From positions 682,001 to 746,000 of the forward strand of contig NZ_CAJYVQ010000008.1 in NCBI RefSeq assembly GCF_913778665.1: DNA of 64,000 nucleotides, given 5' to 3'. Positions within the stretch are counted from its first letter, which is position 1; each line of letters opens with the position of its first letter. This DNA comes from an uncultured Stenotrophomonas sp. Lineage in GTDB: Bacteria; Pseudomonadota; Gammaproteobacteria; Xanthomonadales; Xanthomonadaceae. The translations under genes were made by a program, and so were the position numbers. The notes below the pieces were generated by a model, which saw only the letters and a program-made list of their open reading frames with translations, did not search any database and had not been told where the DNA came from. Shown here piece by piece: positions 53,083-62,059 of this stretch.

Positions 53083-55185
53083 TTACCAGATCACCACCTG
53101 CTGGTCGCCGCTGCGGGCCATCGGCGAACCGGCCTTGCACTGGAACGCGGCCGCGAAGGTCGGCAGGTTCGACGGTGCACCCATGGCGCGGAACTGCGCC
53201 GGTGCGTGCGGGTCGGTCGCCAGGCGGACCTTGGCGTTCTCCGGGGTGTACTTGGTGCGCCACACGGTGGCCCAGTTGAAGAAGAAGCGCTGGTCGCGGG
53301 TGAAGCCGTCGACCTTCGGGTCTTCCTTGCCGGCGCTGGCCTTCTGCAGGGCGTCGTAGGCGGTGGCCAGGCCGCCCAGGTCGGCGATGTTCTCGCCCAG
53401 GGTCAGGTGGCCGTTCACTGCCTGGCCGTCGACCTTGTACTGGTCGAACTGCTTGACCAGCTTGCCGGTCAGGCCTTCGAAGTTCTTCTTGTCAGCCGCG
53501 GTCCACCAGTCTTCCATGTTGCCGGTCGGCCCGAAGCGCGCGCCCTGGTCGTCGTAACCATGGGTCATTTCGTGGCCGATCACCGCGCCGATGCCGCCGT
53601 AGTTCAGTGCGTCGTCGGCCTTCGGGTCGAAGAACGGCGGCTGCAGGATGGCGGCCGGGAACACGATCTCGTTCTGCAGCGGGTTGTAGTAGGCGTTGAC
53701 CGTCTGCGGGGTCATGCCCCACTCGGTCTTGTCCACCGGCTTGCCGATCTTGGACAGGTTGAATTTGTAGTTGAACTCGTTGGCCGCGCGCACGTTGCCC
53801 AGGTAGCTGTCGCGCTGGGTCTGCAGGCCCGACCAGTCACGCCACTTGTCCGGGTAACCGATCTTCGGGGTGAAGGTTTCCCACTTGGCGATGGCCTTGG
53901 CCTTGGTCTCATCGCTCATCCAGCTCAGGCCCTGGATGCGTTCCTTCAGGGAAGCAGCCAGGTTCTTCACCAGCTCTTCCATCTTCGCCTTGGCTTCCGG
54001 CGAGAAGGCGACCTTCACGTACAGCTGGCCAAAGGCTTCGCCGGCATCGTTCTCAATGGTGCCCAGCACGCGCTTCCAGCGCGGCTTCTGTTCCTTCTGG
54101 CCGTTGAGGGTCTTGCCGTAGAACTCGTAGTTCTCCTGAACGAAGGCGTCGGCCAGGTACGGCGAGGCACTGTCCACGGTGTGGAAGCGCAGGTAGGCGC
54201 GCCACACCGACGGATCGGTGTCGCCCAGCGCCTTGCTCACTTCCTCATGGAAGGCCGGCATCGCCAGCGAGAACTTCTCCGGCGCGGCCACGCCCTGCGA
54301 CTTGAAGAACTCGGTCCAGCTGAAGTTCGGGGTCAGCTTGTCGGCGTCAGCCAGGGTGACCGGGTTGTAGTACAGCTCGACGTTGCGCGACAGCTCGACG
54401 CGCGACTTCGAAGCCTTGGCCAGGCGGGTCTCGAACTTGACCACTTCCTCAGCCTGCTTGGCGGCGTCGGCAGCAGCAACGCCGGACAGCTCCAGCACCT
54501 TGGCGACATGCGCCTGGTAGGCCTTCAGCTTGTCGGCATTCTTGGCGTCGGTGTAATAGGTGCTGTCCGGCAGGCCCAGGCCGCCCTGGCTGGCGTAGGC
54601 CAGATTCACGGCCGAGTTCTTGAAGTCGGCTTCGGCACCGAAGCCGAACAGGATGTTGTCGCCCTTGGCGGCACTGGTACGCAGGTAGTTGGCGATGGCT
54701 GCCTTGTCCTGCAGGCCGTCGATCGCGGTCAGGTCGGCCTTCAACGGCTCGATGCCCTGCGCGTTGATCTTGGCTTCGTCCATGCCGGTCGCCCACAGGT
54801 CGCCGACGATTTTCTCGATGTGGTTCGGGGCCTTGACCTGCGCGACCTGCTCGGCCAGCTGGTGCTGCACGGCGACCGAACGTTCGTCGAGGATGGTGAA
54901 GGCGCCCCAGCTGGTACGGTCGCCCGGAATTTCATTGGCTGCCAGCCACTTGCTGTTGACGTAGTCGCCAAAGGCGCCGCAGGCGTCCTTGCTGGCGTCC
55001 AGATCGCTGGGCTGGAAGGCGTTGTAGGCCGGCAGCTTGCTCTCGTCCAGGGTGTACTGGGTGGCCTGGGCGGGGGCCGGCGTGGAGGCGGTGGCATCCT
55101 TGGCCGGGGCTTCAGTCTTGCCGCAGCCAACCAGCGCGGCCGAAACGGCCAGGGTCAGCAGCACGATCTTGGGAGTACGGGTCAC
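53083..55185 (-). CDS. M13 family metallopeptidase (lipoprotein, intact active site)
   Basis: A 700-residue neprilysin-like zinc peptidase. A lipoprotein signal (LLTLAVSAALVGC) places it in the cell envelope. Zinc site HEMTH at residues 538-542, third ligand in GENIADLGGLATAYDAL, substrate-binding VNAYYNPLQNEIVFPAAILQ, and C-terminal CKAGSPMARSGDQQVVIW. The start is the GTG at 55185 with GGAGG eight bases upstream. Would cut peptides up to about 40 residues. Own terminator downstream; upstream is a receptor gene in the same direction. Confidence 0.94.
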   Translation of the reverse strand: MTRTPKIVLLTLAVSAALVGCGKTEAPAKDATASTPAPAQATQYTLDESKLPAYNAFQPSDLDASKDACGAFGDYVNSKWLAANEIPGDRTSWGAFTILDERSVAVQHQLAEQVAQVKAPNHIEKIVGDLWATGMDEAKINAQGIEPLKADLTAIDGLQDKAAIANYLRTSAAKGDNILFGFGAEADFKNSAVNLAYASQGGLGLPDSTYYTDAKNADKLKAYQAHVAKVLELSGVAAADAAKQAEEVVKFETRLAKASKSRVELSRNVELYYNPVTLADADKLTPNFSWTEFFKSQGVAAPEKFSLAMPAFHEEVSKALGDTDPSVWRAYLRFHTVDSASPYLADAFVQENYEFYGKTLNGQKEQKPRWKRVLGTIENDAGEAFGQLYVKVAFSPEAKAKMEELVKNLAASLKERIQGLSWMSDETKAKAIAKWETFTPKIGYPDKWRDWSGLQTQRDSYLGNVRAANEFNYKFNLSKIGKPVDKTEWGMTPQTVNAYYNPLQNEIVFPAAILQPPFFDPKADDALNYGGIGAVIGHEMTHGYDDQGARFGPTGNMEDWWTAADKKNFEGLTGKLVKQFDQYKVDGQAVNGHLTLGENIADLGGLATAYDALQKASAGKEDPKVDGFTRDQRFFFNWATVWRTKYTPENAKVRLATDPHAPAQFRAMGAPSNLPTFAAAFQCKAGSPMARSGDQQVVIW

Positions 55186-55333
55186 TTTGATGGCCTCCAG
55201 GCCGAGTGAGTCAGGGAAGGGCCGCGGGGACGGCCGTGGGCCGAACGATACGCCGCCGGCCTGCCCTGCAAGGGTGTCGAAGGTCATGGCCAGGTGCAAG
55301 GGGCTGCACGCGAGGCGCCATGAAAGGAAAAAA

Positions 55334-55361
55334 GAAGGCCCGTGCAATTGCACGGGCCTTC
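55334..55361 (-). terminator. Terminator of Oar-like receptor gene
   Basis: A perfect 28-bp palindrome (GAAGGCCCGTGCAA and complement), 24 bases beyond the receptor stop, with a U-rich flank on the minus strand. Confidence 0.82.
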
Positions 55362-55385
55362 CGGGTCAACGGTGCTGCCGGATGA

Positions 55386-58300
55386 TCAGAAGTCGTATCG
55401 GGCAGTGAAGCGGAAGTAGCGCGGGGTCGAGTAGTTCAGCTCACGACCGTACTCCGGGTTGTAGTCCGCAGCACCGCGGTACGGCGAGGCGGCATAACGG
55501 GAGTAGTAGCTGCCGGCCACCTGGCGGTTCAGCACGTTGATCACATCAGCCTGCAGGGTCAGGCCCTTGGCCCAGTCCGGCGTGTAAGCGATGTTCAGGC
55601 CCAGGTTGAACTGCCACGGTGCCTTGCCATGCGAGCCGCGCGGCGAAGAGCCGTAATCCGACGACGGCGCCACGTAACCCGGGGTGCCCGGTGCGGTGCC
55701 GCTGCCCGGCAGGCCGCAGTACCAGTAGTAGGAACCGTCGTAGAGGCCCTTATCCGGGGTCGGGTACATGCTGGTGCAGTTGTTCGGGCGGCCTTCGGCC
55801 ACGGTCAGGCTGCCGCCGACGCGCCATTCGGGCGTCAGCTTCATGTAGCCGAACGCCTTGAGCACGTGGCCACGGTGGTTCGGCAGCAGGCCGTTTGCGC
55901 CTTCCATCAGCTGCGGCAGGTCCCAGTCCTGGGTAACCGAGACGTCTTCCTGGCCGCCAGCACCGGTATCGAGGTCCGAATTCAGCTGGCCCTCGGTATT
56001 GCCGTAGTTGCGGCTGAAGGTGTACGTGACCTTGCCGTACCAGTTGTCAGTGCGCTTTTCCAGGAACAGGTCCAGGGCGTAGTACTTGCGCTTGAGCTTG
56101 GGCAGGCGCAGATCGGCCGCCGAGTAGTGCACCTTCTTGTAGCTGCCATCGGCCTGCTCTTCGTAGAACGTATTGCCCACGCCAGGGTTGAACAGGAAGC
56201 AGGCGCCGCCCAGGGCCGGGGTGCAGGTATCGTCGATCGCGCTCTTCAGTTCACGGTAGGTGAACTTGGCGCCCCAGACGGTATCAGCGGCCAGCTGCTG
56301 CTCCATGCCGATGATGTACTCGTCCTGGTAGTGCGACTTCAGGTCAACCGCAGCCAGGGTACGCGGGTTCGGCGCATTGCCGCATTCCAGGTTGCTGGCG
56401 ACAGCGTTGGTGCCCGGGCACAGGTAGCCCTTCGAGGCATCGACCGGGATCGAGTTCAGGCCGGTCGGCGCGCCGGTGTTCGGATCGACGCCGGTGTAGG
56501 TGAAGTACTCATTGGTGTTCAGCGAGCCGGAAGCGGCGCGCACTGCCACGTTGTTCGGCATTGCCAGATGGTAGCGGCCGGCATTGGCGAACAGCTTCAG
56601 CGAGGAATCGCCATTGACGTCCCAGGCCACGCCCAGGCGCGGTGCGATCTGCGTCTTCTGGCTTGCGTACTTCTCGCCGGTACCGGTGTAGTTGGTGAAC
56701 TGCTCGTTGCGCAGGCCCAGTGACAGCAGAACGTTGTCCGACACCTGCCAGCGGTCTTCGATGTACTGGGACGCCTGCTCGGTCTTCGGCTGCGCCAGCT
56801 TGGTGCTGTACAGGCGATAGACGTAGTAGCCCTGCGCGCCAAGGCCACCGCCGCTCGCTGCCGAGCCTACGCCGTGCGATGCGTCGATCGGGGTGTTCGG
56901 GTTGGTGGAACGACGGTAGATCCAGCCGTAGCTGCCCGGGTACTCGGTGCCGGTCAGCGATTCGGCATCCTGGCGATCGAAGCCGAAGCGGAGTTCGTGG
57001 TTGCCCACGCGCCAGGTCAGGTCGATGCGGCCACCCTTCGTTTCGTCGAAGGCGCCCGGCGCGCTGACCAGCGAGGTGGTGCTCTGGCAGCTGCCGTACT
57101 TCAGGCCCGGGGCCTGTGCGGTAGCGCCGGCGCTGATGTACGGGCAGCTCGGGTCGTAGTTGAACAGGCCCTGCGAGTGCTCGATCTTCTGGCGGCCATA
57201 CAGGGCCGACAGGGTCAGGTTGTCGGTCAGATAGCCGGTGTACTTGCCGATGTAGAGCTTGGAGTCGTCCTTGGTGCTGATGCCGCCGGTCTGCACGTTG
57301 CCGTGGCTGAAATCGTTGTAGTTGAAGGAGGAGTACTCGGCGTCATACTTGGTGACGTCGGACACGCCTGTCAGCTCGATGACATGGTTGTCGGTGATGT
57401 TCCAGTCGACCTTCGCGGTCCAGCGCGGATACTCGTAGGTGTATTCGTTCCAGCCGCGGGTCAGGTTGGCGGCGCTGGTGTTGGTTGCGTAGCGGGCGCT
57501 GCTGCCGTCGGTCTTGGTGAACTCACCGTTGACGAAGAAGAACAGCTTGTCCTTGACGATCGGGCCGCCGACGTAGGCGCCGGTGGTGTTCTGCCAGGAG
57601 CTGTTCTTGTTGCGGTACTGGTACAGCTTGCCATCGGTCTGGTAGGCCGCACCACGCGGATCATTGGCGGTGAAGTGGCCGGTGTTGGCGTAGTACATGT
57701 TGCGCGGCGAGGCGCGCAGCGACTCCGGGGTCCAGATTTCGTAGGCGCCAGCCTTCCATTCATTGGTACCGCGGCGCGTCACGATGTTGACCACGCCGCC
57801 GGTGGAGCGGCCGAATTCCGCACCGAAGCCACCCGTGAGCACCTGCTCCTGGGCAATGGCCTCGAACGGCAGGGTGGTCGAACCAATGCTGGTCAGCGGG
57901 TTGGTCACGGCGAAGCCGTTGATGTAGTAGGCGTTCTCCGAGGCAGCCGAGCCACCGAAGCTGGGCACGCCGCTGTAGCTGTTGCTGGCGATCGCGCCCG
58001 GGGCCAGCAGGGCAACGGCGGTGATGTCGCGCGGCAGCGGGAGGCTGCGCAGGTCTTCGTAGCTGAAGACCGTGCGGGTATCGACCTGCGAGACGTCGAC
58101 CGATGCGATCGAAGCGGCGCGCACCACGATACCGTCCAGATCGGTCGCCTTGCCGCCAGCGAACGAGACTTCGGTACCGGAGGCGATGTTGACCGCCACG
58201 TCATTCTGGGTGGTGACCGTGGCGCCGTCACGGCGCAGTTCCACCGAGTAGCGGCCGTTGGGCAGGTCGGACGCGCGGTAGCGGCCATTGGCGTCGACCG

Positions 58301-58472
58301 GCAGGGTGCGTGTGGCACCGGTACCCAGGTTGCGGACAACCACGGTCGAACCCGACCCGGCCGGGGCCTGGCCGTAGATGTAGCCGGTCACGGACTGTGC
58401 GTGGGCAACCGAGAACAGGCAGCCGGACAGGGCGGTAGCCAGCGCCGCACGGCGCCAGAACTTCGTTTGCAT
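55386..58472 (-). CDS. TonB-dependent receptor with carboxypeptidase-regulatory-like domain (Oar type)
   Basis: A 1028-residue outer-membrane protein. Signal peptide (MQTKFWRRAALATALSGCLF...AHA), an N-terminal carboxypeptidase-D regulatory-like beta-sandwich (~28-100; TRTLPVDANGRYRASDLPNG), then a plug (LPRDITAVALLAPG, EAIAQEQVLTGGFGAEFGRS) and a barrel ending RYFRFTARYDF with terminal Phe. Oar-type receptors import protein- or peptide-derived ligands in several bacteria and in myxobacteria affect adhesion and secretion. The ligand here is unknown. A long AT-rich leader lies upstream. Confidence 0.93.
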   Translation of the reverse strand: MQTKFWRRAALATALSGCLFSVAHAQSVTGYIYGQAPAGSGSTVVVRNLGTGATRTLPVDANGRYRASDLPNGRYSVELRRDGATVTTQNDVAVNIASGTEVSFAGGKATDLDGIVVRAASIASVDVSQVDTRTVFSYEDLRSLPLPRDITAVALLAPGAIASNSYSGVPSFGGSAASENAYYINGFAVTNPLTSIGSTTLPFEAIAQEQVLTGGFGAEFGRSTGGVVNIVTRRGTNEWKAGAYEIWTPESLRASPRNMYYANTGHFTANDPRGAAYQTDGKLYQYRNKNSSWQNTTGAYVGGPIVKDKLFFFVNGEFTKTDGSSARYATNTSAANLTRGWNEYTYEYPRWTAKVDWNITDNHVIELTGVSDVTKYDAEYSSFNYNDFSHGNVQTGGISTKDDSKLYIGKYTGYLTDNLTLSALYGRQKIEHSQGLFNYDPSCPYISAGATAQAPGLKYGSCQSTTSLVSAPGAFDETKGGRIDLTWRVGNHELRFGFDRQDAESLTGTEYPGSYGWIYRRSTNPNTPIDASHGVGSAASGGGLGAQGYYVYRLYSTKLAQPKTEQASQYIEDRWQVSDNVLLSLGLRNEQFTNYTGTGEKYASQKTQIAPRLGVAWDVNGDSSLKLFANAGRYHLAMPNNVAVRAASGSLNTNEYFTYTGVDPNTGAPTGLNSIPVDASKGYLCPGTNAVASNLECGNAPNPRTLAAVDLKSHYQDEYIIGMEQQLAADTVWGAKFTYRELKSAIDDTCTPALGGACFLFNPGVGNTFYEEQADGSYKKVHYSAADLRLPKLKRKYYALDLFLEKRTDNWYGKVTYTFSRNYGNTEGQLNSDLDTGAGGQEDVSVTQDWDLPQLMEGANGLLPNHRGHVLKAFGYMKLTPEWRVGGSLTVAEGRPNNCTSMYPTPDKGLYDGSYYWYCGLPGSGTAPGTPGYVAPSSDYGSSPRGSHGKAPWQFNLGLNIAYTPDWAKGLTLQADVINVLNRQVAGSYYSRYAASPYRGAADYNPEYGRELNYSTPRYFRFTARYDF

Positions 58473-58829
58473 CAGGACTCTCTCCGATGTGTAGTGGGTG
58501 CGCCTTGTGACGAAAAGGGAACACGGTCACAAACGACGTAGCTCATTTATAAATGCCTCGTGAATAAAATTGCAATGGTCCCTGAACGAAAATTTTGCAA
58601 TTTCGCACCCGATGTTCTCTTCTGTATCGAATGTCGGCAATTGAGGCGTCAATTGACGCCAAGTTTCGCTTAACATTTCATTCACCAAATGAAGGCTTTT
58701 CAGGAGTCCGAGGTAGACATGTAACGTTTGGCGACAGTTCATGAAGCGTGATGCGCAGGCCCACCAGGTGTGGTCACCGGTTGTCGGCACTGACCGGCGG
58801 TATCCGGGCCCGGGTGTGCAGGCATGAAA
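58473..58829. other. AT-rich promoter region of Oar-like receptor
   Basis: A 357-bp stretch, clearly richer in A+T than the window (58540-58740 in particular), without a supported gene. It should hold the receptor promoter. A motif TGTAACGTTTGGCGACAG at 58720-58737 is shared with the upstream region of the next receptor. Confidence 0.6.
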
Positions 58830-58856
58830 AAGGCCCCGCCGGAGCGGGGCCTTGTT
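58826..58856 (-). terminator. Terminator of TonB-dependent receptor gene
   Basis: Perfect 10-bp stem (AAGGCCCCGC with complement, loop CGGA) and a U-run on the minus strand, 20 bases after the stop. Confidence 0.92.
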
Positions 58857-58874
58857 GTTTCGCCAGAGGGGCGC

Positions 58875-61697
58875 TTACTTCCTGCCGAAGTCGTACTGCG
58901 CCTGCACGTAGATCGCACGCCCGTAGGCGTTGTACAGGGAGTTGTTGTACGGCACGTCGATATTGCCCGCGTAGGAGTGCTGCTGGTTGTCCGGCACCTT
59001 GTTGAACAGGTTGTTGACCATCAGCGAGAACGTCAGGTTGTCCATCGCGCGGTAGTTCACGCTCAGATTGTATGTGGTGTACGAGCCCCACTTGCCGGCC
59101 TTGTAGCCGGAGGTCGGGTCGACGTAGTCATAGCTGCGGCCGATGTAGGACATGTAGTTCGGCGTGCGGCCGATGTAGTTGAAGTACAGCGTGGTGGTGA
59201 ACTTGTCGATTGCCCAGCCGATCGAGCCATCGGCACGGACCTTGGCATAGGAGTCGTACACCCACATCGCGTACGGGTTGCCCAGCAGGTCCAGGAAGGG
59301 GTCGTTGAGCTGCGGCTGCAGTTCACGCTTGAGCATGTTGGTGTAGTTGCTGGCGAACTGCAGCGAACCGAAGCGGCCGATGTCCTGCACGTACTTGAAG
59401 CTGGCGGTCACCGCCTCGAGGTTCTGACGTGCCACGTTCAGCTTCGGCGTGTAGATCTCATCCAGCGCACCGGTTGCATCGCGGGTGACCCAGTTGGCCA
59501 CGTCCTCGCAGGTGGCGCCCGCGGTGTTGGTCAGGCCGTTGCGGCAGTAGTACTCGGCCAGCAGCAACTGGTCGGAGCTGAGGGTGTTGACCTCGTTCTT
59601 GATCTTCCAGTTGTAGTAGTCCACCGACACCGACAGGTTGTTGATCGGTGCCCACACCAGGCCTGCGTTCCACACATCGGCGGTAATCGGCTTCAGCTCG
59701 GGGTTGCCCGACTGCGTACCGAACACCGAGACGCTGCCGTAACGGCAATCGACCGTGTTGGACGGATCGAAACCGAGCTGGCCGCAGCGGTAGTAGTCCT
59801 TCGCGCTGTTGGCGTAGTAACCGCTCTTGCCCTGGAAGGCGTCGGGCAGGGACGGTGCGCGGAACGCGGTGCCGTACTTGCCGCGGACCAGCAGGCTTTC
59901 AAACGGACGGAACTCCAGGCCGACGCTGTAGGTCGGCTTGTCGACGGTATGCCCGGCAATCTTGAAATTGTCGTAGCGGCCGGAGGCGGTGACGGTCAGC
60001 ATGTCATGCAGCGGCAGACGCAGTTCGCTGGTGACGGCGTAGTTGCTGCGATGGCCGTTGCCGGCCACCGAGGTGGTACCGAACACCGTGCCGTCGGTCA
60101 GGCGCACATCCGGCGTGTAGTTCCAGCCCTCGCTGCCGCCCTCGACCACCGCGGCGAAGCCGGCGTCGCCGCCCGGCAGCTTGAACAGCGAACTGTTGGT
60201 GATCTGCGCACGGGTCTGGGTCTGCCAGGTACGGCTGCGGCTGGTGGTGAAGCCGGTGAAGCTCTGGAAGGCACCCTCTGGCAGCCTGGAATAGAAGGCA
60301 CCCCAGTTCGGGTTGTAGATGTTGTAGCCGTCGTCGGTCTGGCCCAGCACCGGACCGAGCACGTTGTCGGCGAACCAGTTGTTGATCGGGTCGTTCCAGC
60401 GCGCGTAGCCACGCTCGTTGAGCTTGTACTCGCCGCGGGTAATGCTGGCCTCGTAGTCCCAGTTGCTGCCGATCGCGCCGCGCGCGCCCAGAGTGACCTG
60501 GTAGGACTTGCTGCGGTCGGTATTCATGATGTCGCGGTAGCCGCCACCGCCGATATCTTCGGGGGCGAACACGCGCTGCAGGCCCAGGTAGCGGCCGCTG
60601 CCCTCATCAAAGAACGGGCCCATGCTGATGTCCGTGCCCCAGTAGTTGTAGCCGGCGCCGGTGTTGTACTTGACGGTCTCGTAGCTGTAGAGGACATCGC
60701 CGAACAGCTGCAGGTTGTCATTCACGTCGTAGGTCAGCGACGAATAGAACTGGCTGCTTTCCTTGCTGTTCTTGATCGTCTTGTAGCCCGCGCTGAACGC
60801 GGAGCCGCACGATTGGCCCGCGCGGCGCGTGCCGAGGACGGTGGTCCCGTCGAACTGGCCGGCAATACCGGCACAGTTGTTCGGGTCCATCATCAGGAAA
60901 TCATTGTTGTCCGCGTCGAAGACCAGGAAATCGTTGGAAGGCAGCTGGCGGGTGTAGCCGCGCGGATTGTTCTGCTTGGTGATATCGCGCTGATAACCCC
61001 AGATCGGCGTGGTCTTTTCATACTGCACGTTGACCAGTGCACGGAAGCGGTCGTCCTTGCTGTTGAAGCCATTGGCGCCGCTCACGCGGAAGCTGGCGCC
61101 GCCGCCATCGGAATACGCACCACCGCGCACGTTCAGCGTGCCGCCGTCCATACGCTCCTTGAGAATGATGTTGACCACGCCGGCGATCGCGTCCGAGCCG
61201 TACAGCGAGGACTGGCCGCCCGGCAGCACTTCGATGCGGTCGACGATGTCGATCGGAATGCCGCTGATGTTGTTGAACGCGTCGCTGCCGTTGTACAGCG
61301 CCGGGTAGGACAACATCGGCCGGCCATTGATCAGGTACTTGGTATAGCCCGGATTCAAGCCGAACATGCCGGCCGCTTCCGCGCCCTGGGTGAACGATGC
61401 CGAGGTCTGGCCGCCCTGCAGGCCGCCGGTGGTCAGCGAGGACTGCTGCAGCACTTCGGCGACGCTGGAGAAACCGCGCGCCTGGATCGCTTCGGCGCTG
61501 ATGGTCAGCACCGGCGTCTGGGTTTCGATCTGGGTCTGCGGGATCAGCGAGCCGGTCACCGTGACCCGGTCGAGATTGGTGGCGGTCTTGCTGCTGTCCT
61601 GCGCCACTGCCGTGGCGCTGGTACCGGCCAGCAGGAGGCTGGCAAGGACGGCATGGGTGAGCGGGTGGCGCGAGAATGCGAAGCGGCGACGAGACAT
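58875..61697 (-). CDS. TonB-dependent receptor (paralogue of next)
   Basis: A 940-residue receptor: signal peptide to AVAQ, TonB-box-like LDRVTVTGSLI, plug (LTISAEAIQARGFSSVAEVL, NPGYTKYLINGRPML, VEVLPGGQSSLYGSDAIAGV-like EVLPGGQSSLYGSDAIAGV), and a barrel. The barrel ends AQYDF, but three more residues (GRK) follow the usual terminal Phe. GGAGT lies seven bases before the ATG at 61697. It aligns over its length with the adjacent receptor at 62060, a tandem duplicate. Confidence 0.94.
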   Translation of the reverse strand: MSRRRFAFSRHPLTHAVLASLLLAGTSATAVAQDSSKTATNLDRVTVTGSLIPQTQIETQTPVLTISAEAIQARGFSSVAEVLQQSSLTTGGLQGGQTSASFTQGAEAAGMFGLNPGYTKYLINGRPMLSYPALYNGSDAFNNISGIPIDIVDRIEVLPGGQSSLYGSDAIAGVVNIILKERMDGGTLNVRGGAYSDGGGASFRVSGANGFNSKDDRFRALVNVQYEKTTPIWGYQRDITKQNNPRGYTRQLPSNDFLVFDADNNDFLMMDPNNCAGIAGQFDGTTVLGTRRAGQSCGSAFSAGYKTIKNSKESSQFYSSLTYDVNDNLQLFGDVLYSYETVKYNTGAGYNYWGTDISMGPFFDEGSGRYLGLQRVFAPEDIGGGGYRDIMNTDRSKSYQVTLGARGAIGSNWDYEASITRGEYKLNERGYARWNDPINNWFADNVLGPVLGQTDDGYNIYNPNWGAFYSRLPEGAFQSFTGFTTSRSRTWQTQTRAQITNSSLFKLPGGDAGFAAVVEGGSEGWNYTPDVRLTDGTVFGTTSVAGNGHRSNYAVTSELRLPLHDMLTVTASGRYDNFKIAGHTVDKPTYSVGLEFRPFESLLVRGKYGTAFRAPSLPDAFQGKSGYYANSAKDYYRCGQLGFDPSNTVDCRYGSVSVFGTQSGNPELKPITADVWNAGLVWAPINNLSVSVDYYNWKIKNEVNTLSSDQLLLAEYYCRNGLTNTAGATCEDVANWVTRDATGALDEIYTPKLNVARQNLEAVTASFKYVQDIGRFGSLQFASNYTNMLKRELQPQLNDPFLDLLGNPYAMWVYDSYAKVRADGSIGWAIDKFTTTLYFNYIGRTPNYMSYIGRSYDYVDPTSGYKAGKWGSYTTYNLSVNYRAMDNLTFSLMVNNLFNKVPDNQQHSYAGNIDVPYNNSLYNAYGRAIYVQAQYDFGRK

Positions 61698-61998
61698 GCG
61701 ATTACTCCGTGTGATCGTGATGACGCGTTTCCCGTTCCTGGGAATTCGGATTCTGTTCAGCTGCCCTGCCTGTACGGTCTGGCGGCGTGGCGTCAACGTA
61801 ACACACGCTTAACTTGCCTTGCGCGGCTCTGTAACGGTTGGTGACGGGCGGTTGCGCGCTTCGTGAAAAACCCTTTGTCACTAGGCATTTTTCCCGTTTT
61901 GCGGATTATCCAAGAGCGCCAGAATGATGAATGTTTGATAAATTCAACTGGTATTAACAATCGATACATTGCCGACGTCCCGGCGGCGTATGGAGGGC
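61698..61998. other. AT-rich promoter region of TonB-dependent receptor
   Basis: A gene-free ~300-bp stretch with locally raised A+T (61880-61980). The motif TGTAACGGTTGGTGACGG at 61830-61847 matches 15 of 18 positions of the one upstream of the Oar-like receptor. Likely carries the receptor promoter. Confidence 0.55.
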
Positions 61999-62027
61999 AA
62001 AAAAAAGGCCCCGCCGAAGCGGGGCCT
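61999..62027 (-). terminator. Terminator of distal TonB-dependent receptor gene
   Basis: Perfect 9-bp stem (AGGCCCCGC with complement, loop CGAA) and a run of eight U on the minus strand. Confidence 0.93.
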
Positions 62028-62059
62028 GGTCCAGACACAAAGTCCGGAAAACGACGGGA

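Noticed and set aside
58527..58790. Possible 87-codon gene on the minus strand in the AT-rich gap
   Set aside because: No ribosome-binding site, no signal or family pattern, and it fills the receptor's promoter region; it is most likely a chance frame in AT-richer DNA.
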